Assembly (NCBI GenBank): GCA_030427835.1
Contig: JAUICN010000007.1
Span: 62,001 to 126,000 of the forward strand
Source: Polyangia bacterium
GTDB lineage: Bacteria; Myxococcota_A; Polyangia; Polyangiales; JAUICN01
DNA length: 64,000 bases
Direction of reading: 5' to 3'
The notes below the pieces were generated by a model. The model was not told the origin of the DNA, searched no databases, and saw nothing but the letters and a program-made list of their open reading frames with translations. Positions 17,159 to 25,573 of the stretch are shown here, in pieces (position 1 is the stretch's first letter; each line of letters begins with the position of its first letter). A program made the position numbers and the translations under genes.

Positions 17159-17787
17159 TAGAGTCCCCCATCGGCGGTGCCCACACCCCCATCGTCGGAA
17201 GCACCTCCCACAAGGGTTTCTATCCATGCCCGTAGGCATTGTTGTTCTGAGGAGCTTAGGCTTCCCACAAGGGGCATCGGTGATCCGCAGTCTGCCGGGG
17301 TGGCCCCTTCAATCTTGAGTAGGAGGGCGCTGTTGTTGATGTCGCTGCTATCGATGAAAGGCCGGTCATTGCAGCTCAAGGAAACCACGTCCACGAGTCG
17401 TGATTCGATGTCTTCAGAAGCTAGGTCGAGACCTGCGGCCTGGTCACTGGCGTTGTGGCAGCTGTTGCCGGCGCAGCTTCCACTGCCAAGAATGTCCTCC
17501 ACGGGATCCACGGCACAGCCTTCAATGGTGGTCAGGAATCGATCTGGATCTTCAAGCACGCCCGGGCAGCCGGCAAGAAGCACGGCCAGGGGCAAGGACC
17601 CCGCGAGGCCCCAGCGTAAATCTGCTCGGCGTAGATGTGCTCGGCGTAAATCCACTCGGCGTAAATCTTTTTGGCGTAGATCCGTTCTGCGTAGGGAAGC
17701 CCTACGTGGGGAGACTTTCCGGCGGGTGAACCTGGACAACGATTGCGATACCACGGGCCTCACAGTGTACGTAACTCTTGGGCGCAA
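17158..17787 (-). CDS. Lipoprotein with a CxxxxCH motif and an N-terminal pentapeptide-like repeat
   Basis: A lipobox is seen in SLPLAVLLAGC (Cys74 of the longest frame), followed by a Cys-rich domain with GSCAGNSCHNASDQ, then ALLLKIEGATPADCGSPMPL and a C-terminal CLRAWIETLV. This layout resembles the CxxxxCH (cytochrome-c-like) lipoproteins common in myxobacteria, which may not bind haem. Before the lipobox lie six five-residue units such as DLRRA and HLRRA, encoded by a perfect-register 15-bp tandem repeat; they could be an unusually long basic n-region or an untranslated repeat. The 17787 start is a TTG; a GTG at codon 45 gives a conventional signal peptide. Its stop overlaps the next start (TAGTG). 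Confidence 0.75.
   Translation of the reverse strand: MRPRVTYTVRPVVSQSLSRFTRRKVSPRRASLRRTDLRQKDLRRVDLRRAHLRRADLRWGLAGSLPLAVLLAGCPGVLEDPDRFLTTIEGCAVDPVEDILGSGSCAGNSCHNASDQAAGLDLASEDIESRLVDVVSLSCNDRPFIDSSDINNSALLLKIEGATPADCGSPMPLVGSLSSSEQQCLRAWIETLVGGASDDGGVGTADGGL
17614..17703. repeat. Six 15-bp tandem units, each starting GCGTA
   Basis: Units start at 17614, 17629, 17644, 17659, 17674 and 17689 with approximate consensus GCGTARATCYGCTCG on the plus strand; the sixth is the most degenerate. On the minus strand they encode L-R-R-x-D-type pentapeptides at the N-terminus of the lipoprotein. Confidence 0.9.
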
Positions 17788-17833
17788 AGGAACCTATTGG
17801 CTATGGTTTTCACGATCTAGATTCAACCAGGTT

Positions 17834-19585
17834 CTAGTGTGGTGCTACGGAGGGCTTTGACTTTCCAGCGTAGATGCTGACGATCGGCACGCCTTCGTAG
17901 GTGAGCACATGGGCGGGCTGCACCGTGCCGGTGGTGACCCAGGCCTGGAACTCCACCTCCGCAAAGTGATCTTCATGGTGTACCAGGATGTAGTCTGCCT
18001 GGTCCATGTGATGGGCAAGCCTGATGTTTTTGGGAAGAAGGTTGCTTTCGTGCATCATTTCCCAGGATTTGTGGGTGGCATCGCAGGGCCAGACGCGGCC
18101 GCCGTCGGGTAGGTGTGAGGCTAGCCAACGGGTCACCTGGCCGTGGGTGTAGCCCCAGTATTGACGGTTCATTCCCTTGTCCGCGGCACCGGCAACTCCC
18201 GAGGACAAAAATCCGTAGTGGGCAAGCCCAAGCGGGTGGCTGTGTACCACTTCTAGGGTGCTTGGCACCATGCAAAGGATTGGGAACCCGACGAGTGCGG
18301 TTGCGTATTTGACCTTGCAGAACTTGCCTTCAAACGATGCGAGCTTTCGCTGCCGAATTGCCCGAAAAATGTCGGCAAAAAGAAAGCCTGCGAATAGGGC
18401 CAGCGGTGCATAGCTTGCTATCCAGTGCTTGGTGCCACCAAATATCGGGGTGGAAGGTAGGGATATCACTACGAGCGGCGCCAACATGGTTCCAATAAGG
18501 AGCACGTCTGTCCGTCTCCTGTCGGGCACAGAGAGTGGGATGAACAGGGTTGGAATGCCGATGGTCAGTTTCTTGGGGAGCCAACTTCGACTTCTCCGTA
18601 TGATGGAAAATCCCGCGAATGCGAGGATTGTGGCGGGCACCGTAAATGCCGTGAGAAGCCAGGGTAGCGACACCGGAAAAGGCGGTTTTGTAAGGTTTTC
18701 ACCCAGGTACATGGTGGAGTAGTGCACGTGGTTGGTATGGAACTTTACGTACCAGACAAACCGGCTCCAGGTGTGATCCCATAACCAGGGCCAGGAGAGC
18801 ACAAAGATAGGTGGCCCGAGTACGGCGATGCCGATGAGCCACCAGGGCACCACGGTACGGGGCGTGAAGGTGCTGGGTCTGTTGTCCGGCCTACGCCGTC
18901 GTAGCTGCAGTTCGATTGCAACCACCCAGATCCAGTGAATTAGGAATACACCCGGCAGGATCCAGGCGTTGTGTTTGGTAGCCAGTGCTAGCCCAAATGC
19001 GATGGCCACAAGGAACGTCCAGTTGGGGTTCTTGAGAGCCCTCCAATAGGCATAGGTTGTCCACGTGAGAAAGAACGCGATGGGGATATCAAAGCAATCG
19101 AGATGTGCGTGATAGAAGACTCTAGGAATGGTTGCGAATGCGAATGCAGCTGCGATTCCGGCTGCTCGACCGTGAATTCGGCTGCCAAAGATGTAGAGTA
19201 GCCAGAGCATTAGCCCACCGCAGAGCATTCCGGGAAAGCGAATGGCGGTCGTGGCGTCCTGGAACCAGCCCAGGTGTTTGTGTGCGAGTAGCGAAAGTGC
19301 GAACGCGCCTTTCATGAGGCCCGGGTGTTCGTGGTTGTAGCTCCAGTACTGGGCAATGACGTTCGGTTCGCTTGCGTGCTCCCAGTTGGTCCACGCCAGT
19401 TCCATCCAGGCCCCGTAGCGTTCCGCTGCGACCGCGTAGAAACCCTCGTCGCGGTTCATGGCGAGTTCGTGGGAAGTGGCCAGAAGAATACCGACATAGA
19501 CCGCGGCGATTCCGGCTCCCAGTAGGTGATCTAGAAACTTTGCTCGAATGGCATGGCTGCGTTGCTTGCGCTTAGTTGGTTCCAT
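17834..19585 (-). CDS. PMT/ArnT-like GT-C glycosyltransferase
   Basis: Polytopic inner-membrane glycosyltransferase of the GT-C (PMT_2, ArnT-like) type that would use a polyprenyl-linked sugar and modify a periplasmic acceptor. The first periplasmic loop carries the catalytic acidic pair in AMNRDEGFYAVAAERYG, and the second has YWSYNHEHPGLMK, matching the conserved HP motif. About eleven helices and a soluble C-terminal domain make 583 residues, as expected for the family. The ATG overlaps the end of the upstream gene by 14 bases, so the two are translationally coupled. Donor and acceptor cannot be inferred. The stop is followed by about 46 bases before the upstream end of the lipoprotein frame. 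Confidence 0.9.
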   Translation of the reverse strand: MEPTKRKQRSHAIRAKFLDHLLGAGIAAVYVGILLATSHELAMNRDEGFYAVAAERYGAWMELAWTNWEHASEPNVIAQYWSYNHEHPGLMKGAFALSLLAHKHLGWFQDATTAIRFPGMLCGGLMLWLLYIFGSRIHGRAAGIAAAFAFATIPRVFYHAHLDCFDIPIAFFLTWTTYAYWRALKNPNWTFLVAIAFGLALATKHNAWILPGVFLIHWIWVVAIELQLRRRRPDNRPSTFTPRTVVPWWLIGIAVLGPPIFVLSWPWLWDHTWSRFVWYVKFHTNHVHYSTMYLGENLTKPPFPVSLPWLLTAFTVPATILAFAGFSIIRRSRSWLPKKLTIGIPTLFIPLSVPDRRRTDVLLIGTMLAPLVVISLPSTPIFGGTKHWIASYAPLALFAGFLFADIFRAIRQRKLASFEGKFCKVKYATALVGFPILCMVPSTLEVVHSHPLGLAHYGFLSSGVAGAADKGMNRQYWGYTHGQVTRWLASHLPDGGRVWPCDATHKSWEMMHESNLLPKNIRLAHHMDQADYILVHHEDHFAEVEFQAWVTTGTVQPAHVLTYEGVPIVSIYAGKSKPSVAPH

Positions 19586-20675
19586 GATGGTCCCGTTCTG
19601 GGTGCCCCAGTCGTACGGTGGCGTTCCAACAAAAACTGCGCAGATGGGGGTCGGCCGCGGTCACTTCGATTGCAACGTTTCCGCGCTGATCGGGGTGTTG
19701 CTTTGCCTGCTCTAGGGGCCGGGTTTGGATGACCGACCGCTTGTTGCCGTCTCCGTCGCGGTGAATCATTCGACCCACCTCTTGCCCGTTGACCCTTACG
19801 GCGATTTGGGTGTCATTGCCCAGCTCTTTGATCTCGTGATCGTGATAGATGCCTCCGTACAGTACGATACGATCTCCCAGCGGAATATTGTTCCACTGGA
19901 CTCGAATGGGCTCTAGGCCTGCGGGGTGTTGCCATATGCAATGCCGCCCTTTCAATTCCAGGTCTTCCATTACGGTGCTGCCGACCCACAACCAGGGCCG
20001 TTCTCTATCACATTGCAGAATCTGCTCTGGGGCCATGGCTCCGGCACCAAGCCCCGCTCTGTGGTTGCTCCGCGGTGTGCGATGGCAGGGTAGGGTTTTA
20101 CCGTTCGTTACGATTTCGGCTTTTGCTTGCGCCATGTGATCGACGAAATTGAAAAGCACGGGACTCGGGCCCAGCTCCCATTGTTGAAGACGTACGCGGC
20201 CAAATCGTTGTACGAAATCGGTGGGATGGGTGGGTTGGTAGGGGTGTCGTGCGCCCCGTATGATCATGACCCAAATGCGTTCGTAGGCGGCCAGGTCGTT
20301 GGGGGTACTGCTGGAGAACGTCATGGCATCTCCGAGTGCTTGGCGGAGGCGTGGTGAGGTCCAGGAAGGGGCTGAGACTACCAAATCCCGTTGACCCATG
20401 TGTTCACGAACGTGTTTCGCGGCCGCCTCAAAATCTGTTTGGGGAACTGTGCGTACCTGACGCAAGCCGAAATGAATGGCCTCTGCGATTGCAAGGCACA
20501 GGATGAACCACACCAGGGATCGCCGTGGCTGACTCACGTCGTGCCAAGCCTCTTTCTCCACCGTGGAGACAGGCTCGGGTGCGGGTTCTGGTTCCGGCCC
20601 GGTGGAGTCTGGGTCTAACGCAGGGTTGACCGTATCAGAACCGTCTTGTGACGGGGTGCCGGGAGATTCGTCCAT
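19572..20675 (-). CDS. Single-pass membrane protein coupled to the GT-C glycosyltransferase
   Basis: 367 residues: an acidic, Pro/Glu-rich cytoplasmic N-terminus (about 50 residues), one transmembrane helix (SLVWFILCLAIAEAIHFGL) and a large periplasmic domain. The domain begins DFEAAAKHVREHMGQRDLVVSAPSW, which resembles the soluble Rossmann-like part that follows the helices in GT-C/PMT_2 proteins, and ends in a beta-rich region with VRVNGQEVGRMIHRDGDG resembling a sugar- or glycan-binding fold. Its stop overlaps the start of the glycosyltransferase by 14 bases. I infer an accessory or acceptor-binding partner of that enzyme. It is the first gene of the cluster, 24 bases from the end of the pyruvate dehydrogenase E2 gene on its upstream side. 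Confidence 0.8.
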   Translation of the reverse strand: MDESPGTPSQDGSDTVNPALDPDSTGPEPEPAPEPVSTVEKEAWHDVSQPRRSLVWFILCLAIAEAIHFGLRQVRTVPQTDFEAAAKHVREHMGQRDLVVSAPSWTSPRLRQALGDAMTFSSSTPNDLAAYERIWVMIIRGARHPYQPTHPTDFVQRFGRVRLQQWELGPSPVLFNFVDHMAQAKAEIVTNGKTLPCHRTPRSNHRAGLGAGAMAPEQILQCDRERPWLWVGSTVMEDLELKGRHCIWQHPAGLEPIRVQWNNIPLGDRIVLYGGIYHDHEIKELGNDTQIAVRVNGQEVGRMIHRDGDGNKRSVIQTRPLEQAKQHPDQRGNVAIEVTAADPHLRSFCWNATVRLGHPERDHHGTN

Positions 20676-20699
20676 GGGTGCGTGGGGAGCCCCACCACA

Positions 20700-21983
20700 T
20701 TAAAGGAGTAACGTGGTTGGGGATTCTAGGTGCCTTCGTAGCACGGCCAGGAACTGGGCTCCCGCCGCACCGTCAATGACTCGATGATCGCAAGAGAGCG
20801 TCATGCGCATGCGTTTGCCCGCCACGAGCTCTCCGTTCTGGATGGTGGGCTCTTCCCTTACCTGGCCCACCGCTAGAATTGCGCCCTCTGGTGGGTTGAT
20901 GACGGCCGTAAAATGGTCAATTCCAAACATCCCAAGGTTGGATATGGAGAATGTTCCATCGGTGAATTCCTCTGGCTTTAGACGTTTTTCCCGCGCTCTT
21001 TTCGCGAGCTCCCGCACTTCCTGGGAGATCTGAAGCACACCTTTGAGGTTTGCGTTGCGAACAACGGGGGTAATCAGCCCGTCTGGTATGGCGACCGCCA
21101 CGGAGATGTCCACACGTTGGTGACGCACAATATGGTCCCCGTGGAACGAAACGTTGACGTCGGGCTGCCTTGCGAGTGAGACCGCACAGGCTTTGATGAG
21201 TAGGTCATTGAGGGATATTTTTAGCCCCTGGCCTTCGAGCTCGGCGTTGATTTCTGCCCTGGCGCGGATCAACGGTGCCACATCCACGTCTACTGTGAGG
21301 TAATAGTGGGGAATGTCTCGTTTTGATTCCGTAAGGCGCCGCGCGATGGTTTTGCGCATCTGACTTACGGGTTCCTTCTGATCGGGGCCTACGCCCATGG
21401 GCTGAATGCCTGGCAAAGGCACATGGTGGGTGTTTGGCTTCGATGTGTTCGGAGTGATGTTTGCCAGGTCGCGCTTGATCACCCGACCATGGTCCCCGGA
21501 GCCGCGCACGTTGGACAAATCGATATTCTGTTCACGGGCCATCCTGCGGACGAGGGGCGATGCAATGACTTTCCCAGGGTTCTGTGCGTTTTGTGGAGCC
21601 GTGGTTGTTTGATTCGAGGAGGCTTGGGGCGTGGCTTTTTCCGCTGTTGTGGTTTCTACCGGTAGTGGTTCTGCTGGTGCTGACTCTGTTGCGGCAGTGG
21701 CGCCCGTCTTGGAGACCTCCGCCATGAGTGCGTCTATGTTTTCGTCCGGGGTTCCCATGATCGCCACTGGGGTGTCCGGTGCAAGGGTTTGGCCTTCCTC
21801 CACCAAAATCTTCAAAAGCACACCCTTGTCAAAGGAGCGAAATTCCATGGTGGCCTTGTCGGTTTCGACCTCGGCCAAGAGATCATCCACGTCTATGGTA
21901 TCTCCCTCTTTTTTGTTCCATGTGACGAGGGTTCCCTCCTCCATGGTGGGGGAGAGTTTGGGCAGTCCGATAATTTTCGCCAT
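20700..21983 (-). CDS. pdhC: Pyruvate dehydrogenase E2, dihydrolipoamide acetyltransferase
   Basis: Core of the pyruvate dehydrogenase complex; moves the acetyl group from lipoate to CoA. Domains in order: one lipoyl domain with the lipoylated Lys43 in EVETDKATMEF, an Ala/Thr/Pro-rich linker (85-137), a peripheral-subunit-binding domain (ASPLVRRMAREQNIDLSNVRG, 139-172), and the catalytic domain ending in the active-site His400 and Asp404 of SCDHRVIDGAAG. 427 residues is typical of a one-lipoyl E2. The ATG has GGAG six bases upstream. It is last of E1alpha-E1beta-E2; the E3 (lipoamide dehydrogenase) gene is not in the window. Confidence 0.96.
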   Translation of the reverse strand: MAKIIGLPKLSPTMEEGTLVTWNKKEGDTIDVDDLLAEVETDKATMEFRSFDKGVLLKILVEEGQTLAPDTPVAIMGTPDENIDALMAEVSKTGATAATESAPAEPLPVETTTAEKATPQASSNQTTTAPQNAQNPGKVIASPLVRRMAREQNIDLSNVRGSGDHGRVIKRDLANITPNTSKPNTHHVPLPGIQPMGVGPDQKEPVSQMRKTIARRLTESKRDIPHYYLTVDVDVAPLIRARAEINAELEGQGLKISLNDLLIKACAVSLARQPDVNVSFHGDHIVRHQRVDISVAVAIPDGLITPVVRNANLKGVLQISQEVRELAKRAREKRLKPEEFTDGTFSISNLGMFGIDHFTAVINPPEGAILAVGQVREEPTIQNGELVAGKRMRMTLSCDHRVIDGAAGAQFLAVLRRHLESPTTLLL

Positions 21984-22017
21984 GTTGTTCTCCGTCTCTT
22001 CAGGTCGATCGGGCAGG

Positions 22018-23004
22018 CTACTGCCGGTAACACACTTGCTTTACAGCTTCTTCTACGCGGGCTTCGGTGGGGAGCACGTTTTCTTCTAGGTTGGTTGCAT
22101 AGGGCATGGGAACGTCCTGGCCCGTGACCCGCAAAATGGGGGCATCCAGATGGTCCATGGCATCCCGTTGTATGCCGTCCACGATTTCAGCGCCGGGGCC
22201 TGCATAGGGCCAGTGTTCATGCACTACGACGCACCGGTTGGTCTTTCGGACACTCTGTAACACCGTTTCCATGTCCAGGGGCCGGAGGCTGCGCATGTCG
22301 ATGATTTCACATTCAATCCCCGCGCCCGCGAGCCGCTCGGCTGCAGCCAGGGAAGTGTAGTAGGGACTTCCCCAGGTGACGATCGTTGCGTCTGTTCCCT
22401 CGCGTGCGACGGCGGCTTTGCCGATGGGAATGATTTCGTCTTCCTCCACCTCGGGAACTTCACCTTTTATTCCGTAGAGGGTTTCACCCTCCAGGAAGAT
22501 CACCGGGTTGTTGTCTCGAATGGCAGCCTTGAGCAATCCTTTTGCGTCCCGGGGGGTGGCGGGTGCGCATACCCACAACCCAGGTACGTGCGTGTAAAAT
22601 GCTTCCACCGCGTGGCTGTGCTGTGAGCTCACCTGTTTTGCGGCGCCGTTTGGACCCCGAAATACGATAGGTACCTGGAGTTGACCTGCGCTCATTTGGT
22701 ACAATTTTGCAGCGTTCTGCACGATTTGATCAAAAGCCACAAAGGAAAAGTTCCAGGTCATGAACTCGATAATGGGGCGCAGACCTACCATGGCGGCTCC
22801 GATGCCGATGCCCGCAAAACCTGCTTCTGCGATGGGGGTATCCACCACTCGATCGGAACCGAACTCTTCCAGTAGGCCCTGGGTCACCTTGTAGGCGCCC
22901 TGGTAATAACCCACTTCTTCCCCCATGAGCACGATGTTCTCGTCGAGCCGCATTTCCTCGAGCATGGCTTCTTGAAGAGCCTCTCTATATCGGATTGTTC
23001 TCAC
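22018..23004 (-). CDS. pdhB: Pyruvate dehydrogenase E1 component, beta subunit
   Basis: Beta subunit of the thiamine-diphosphate E1 heterotetramer. The catalytic Glu lies in the first domain (IVLMGEEVGYYQGAYKVT), followed by the TPP/interface motif DTPIAEAGFAGIGIGAAM, EFMTWNFSFVAFDQI and the C-terminal transketolase-like domain (DATIVTWGSPY). The usual N-terminus of this family is MRTI-YREAL; a GTG at 23004 gives VRTIRYREALQEAM and has GAGGA eight bases upstream, so I prefer it over the ATG at 23067, which would add 21 Pro/Thr-rich residues. It lies between E1alpha and E2 in one operon. Confidence 0.95.
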   Translation of the reverse strand: MRTIRYREALQEAMLEEMRLDENIVLMGEEVGYYQGAYKVTQGLLEEFGSDRVVDTPIAEAGFAGIGIGAAMVGLRPIIEFMTWNFSFVAFDQIVQNAAKLYQMSAGQLQVPIVFRGPNGAAKQVSSQHSHAVEAFYTHVPGLWVCAPATPRDAKGLLKAAIRDNNPVIFLEGETLYGIKGEVPEVEEDEIIPIGKAAVAREGTDATIVTWGSPYYTSLAAAERLAGAGIECEIIDMRSLRPLDMETVLQSVRKTNRCVVVHEHWPYAGPGAEIVDGIQRDAMDHLDAPILRVTGQDVPMPYATNLEENVLPTEARVEEAVKQVCYRQ

Positions 23005-23084
23005 TGGTGTCGTCCTCGTGGGTGTTGGTGTCGCTGGCTGCTTGGTGTCGCTGGGGGCTGGTGGCATCGGTGGTTGTCGTGGAC

Positions 23085-24077
23085 CTAGGGTTGGCCGACA
23101 GGAGGGTACACGTAGTTCGAGGGGGCGTAGACACTGCGTTCCATCACGTCATGCCTTGCCGGCGGTGCCTCCTCCGCAAATTGCACCGCATCCGCTATCT
23201 CTTCTTCGACCTGGTTTTCAAGGGCAAGTATTTCGTCTTCCGAACATCCCAACGACTCAAGTTGGGTCTTTGTAACTTTTAGGGGGTCCCTCTTCTTGCG
23301 TTCCTCTACTTCCTGGGAGGTTCGGTACTTGCCAGGGTCGCTCATGGAATGGCCACGAAACCTGTAGGTCAAAATCTCAATCAGTGTGGGCCCACCCCCG
23401 GATCGCGCCAGTTCCACAGCGGCTCCGATGCGGGCTTCCACTTCCTGCACGTCGTGTCCGTCAAAACGATCGGAAGCCATACCGTATCCGGCCGCCTTCT
23501 TTGTAATATCTTCCACCGGGGAGGTACGGGAAAAGGGCGTGCCCATGGCGTAGGTATTGTTTTCGCACACCAACACCATGGGAAGTTTCCAGAGGCCCGC
23601 CAGGCTTGCTCCCTCGTGGAATCCACCGATGTTGGTCGCACCTTCCCCAAAAAAGCACATGGAGACGGTGCCCTCTTTCTTGTATTTCGATTTGAATGCC
23701 GCCCCGGCGGCCAGGGCCACGTGGCCACCAATGATTCCGTAGCCTCCGTAGAAGCCGTTGGCGGGGTCAAAGAAGTGCATGGAGCCGCCCAGGCCACGGG
23801 AGATTCCTGGGTCCTTGCCGTAGAGCTCGGCCATGGCTGCACGGGTGCTGGTTCCCCGGGCAATGGCGGTACCATGGTCCCGATAGGTCTGAAATACGTA
23901 GTCATCGGGTTTCAGGGTGGCGCTTGCGCCCACGGCGATGGACTCCTGGCCGATGTAGAGGTGAAGAAACCCCCCAATCTTTCCTTTTGCGTAGCCGCGC
24001 GCCGCCTCTTCCTCGAACCGGCGAATCCGGAACATGTCCTTATATCGGGCTAGGAGTGTGTCTTTTTGGGCGGCCAT
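23085..24077 (-). CDS. pdhA: Pyruvate dehydrogenase E1 component, alpha subunit
   Basis: Alpha subunit that carries the thiamine-diphosphate site of pyruvate dehydrogenase. The TPP-binding motif runs from GEGATN (144-149) to the ENN pair at 172-174, and the phosphorylation-loop region corresponds to RFRGHSMSDPGKYRT. YRDHGTAIARG and RGLGGSMHFFD are also typical of the acetyl-transferring type. Length of 330 fits. The ATG at 24077 is preceded by GAGAGC. First gene of the pdhA-pdhB-pdhC operon, divergent from a lipoprotein gene with a 96-base shared upstream region that should contain both promoters. Confidence 0.96.
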   Translation of the reverse strand: MAAQKDTLLARYKDMFRIRRFEEEAARGYAKGKIGGFLHLYIGQESIAVGASATLKPDDYVFQTYRDHGTAIARGTSTRAAMAELYGKDPGISRGLGGSMHFFDPANGFYGGYGIIGGHVALAAGAAFKSKYKKEGTVSMCFFGEGATNIGGFHEGASLAGLWKLPMVLVCENNTYAMGTPFSRTSPVEDITKKAAGYGMASDRFDGHDVQEVEARIGAAVELARSGGGPTLIEILTYRFRGHSMSDPGKYRTSQEVEERKKRDPLKVTKTQLESLGCSEDEILALENQVEEEIADAVQFAEEAPPARHDVMERSVYAPSNYVYPPVGQP

Positions 24078-24173
24078 TGCTCTCTAGTATCCAGCTCGTG
24101 CTCGTAAGGTAAAGGAAAAGTGATGAAATGGTGTGCCATTGACCCAATCTCCACATGGGCGTAGCCCGGGGAC

Positions 24174-25568
24174 ATGGCCCTTTCGTTTTGTTCCTGGTGT
24201 TTGCGGCTCGGTTTTACGGTGCTTTTGGCCAGTCTTGTTGCTTGCGACGGCTGTGACTGTTCTACGGTAGGCACCGCATCTCAGACTGGGGCTCACTTGC
24301 AGGCGCCTGTGGATGATCGAGCTGAGCCTGACGGTTGGATTGCCCTGCAGCCTGACGTTCCTGGGGGATATCCCGACCGTGTCGGGGCATTTCGCACCCC
24401 CCTACTGCAGGACGTCCGAAAGATCCGCTTTCGGAGGGGTGCCAACGGTAAATTTCAGGTGGATGTGGGTGACAGTGAGCATGGGATCGCGTTGACGGGG
24501 GTGGACCTGCGGCCGTTTGTGGCCCGGCTCCCTGCTGCAGGTGCTTCTGACCCTGTGGTTCGTAGGGTTGCGCTTACCCAAGCTGAACTGAATCGAAACC
24601 AAACCACCTACCCAACGAAAGATGACGACCGCACGGTTTGGATCGCGAACAACTGCCTGAAGCGCGGTTTGTGGGAGGTCGGGATCAATGAACAGGTGGG
24701 CGGCAAGGCCGTGACGGTTTTTCATGCCTGGTTTGAGTTTCCGGAAGAGCTCTATTCTGAGGTGTACCAAGAGGTAAATCAGTCTGATGCTGCGATGGAA
24801 AAGAATTGGTTGAACCACTATCCGAAATTGGATGGGTTTGAGTTTCCCTTGGGAAAGCTACGGACGGTTGCTCGCGAACCCGGTGGATCATCCAGAGCTG
24901 TGTTGCGGGCGGACGCGCCCATTCGTCAGTTCGGGGAACAACGTAAGAAGGCACCACTTCTTCTGAATCAGGGGTTGGAGGTGTACGGAGACTTCTCTAG
25001 GGCTGAACATCAGCCGATTCGTACCGCAAAGTTTGAGGAACCAGGATTCTACAGCACCCGTGAGCCCATGGAGTTTGATCTTCGATGGCTGTCCGGCGAC
25101 ACAACTTCGACCGTTCGCATGGTGCAACCGTTGATGGAATCCCAACGATCGCCCGCGCTCCAACAGGAAGTCGAGGTACGGTTTTCGAATGGTTACCGAT
25201 TGATCCTCGGGAGTTCGCGCCTGGAAGGTCTGGTGGCGCGAGCGGAAGAACCCACTTTACAGAAAGATACTTTGGCGTTGACGTTTGGAATAGGGACCCC
25301 GTCTATCTACGCAACTGCTTCCCAGCGTGAGGCGGAGTTCGCGGCACACAACATCGAATACCTCATGTTACTGGACGGCAAAGGAAATCATTTGGACAAT
25401 CACACCATTGGATTGGATCGCGTTTATCTTTGGAAAGAAGCGCGCAAGCGGTCCATCGTGAGCGGTGTGGTGGGCGTTTGGGAGCCTGAGCGCATTCACC
25501 TTCTTTTGGTAGGTTATGAACGCACGATGCTTGTGGCGGACATCGTGGTTGCATTGGAACAGCGGTAG
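24174..25568 (+). CDS. Lipoprotein of unknown function
   Basis: I do not recognise the family. A signal peptide with a lipobox is clear (FTVLLASLVAC, Cys24), followed by a Cys-rich start (DGCDCS) and about 430 residues of mixed alpha/beta, hydrophilic sequence without repeats. Notable segments are RAVLRADAPIRQFGEQRKKAP and the C-terminal NHTIGLDRVYLWKEARKR. It is probably anchored to the outer membrane. It is divergent from pdhA and five bases upstream of an esterase gene, with which it is likely co-transcribed. Nothing in the sequence points to a function. Confidence 0.85.
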   Translation: MALSFCSWCLRLGFTVLLASLVACDGCDCSTVGTASQTGAHLQAPVDDRAEPDGWIALQPDVPGGYPDRVGAFRTPLLQDVRKIRFRRGANGKFQVDVGDSEHGIALTGVDLRPFVARLPAAGASDPVVRRVALTQAELNRNQTTYPTKDDDRTVWIANNCLKRGLWEVGINEQVGGKAVTVFHAWFEFPEELYSEVYQEVNQSDAAMEKNWLNHYPKLDGFEFPLGKLRTVAREPGGSSRAVLRADAPIRQFGEQRKKAPLLLNQGLEVYGDFSRAEHQPIRTAKFEEPGFYSTREPMEFDLRWLSGDTTSTVRMVQPLMESQRSPALQQEVEVRFSNGYRLILGSSRLEGLVARAEEPTLQKDTLALTFGIGTPSIYATASQREAEFAAHNIEYLMLLDGKGNHLDNHTIGLDRVYLWKEARKRSIVSGVVGVWEPERIHLLLVGYERTMLVADIVVALEQR

Positions 25569-25573
25569 ATTTT

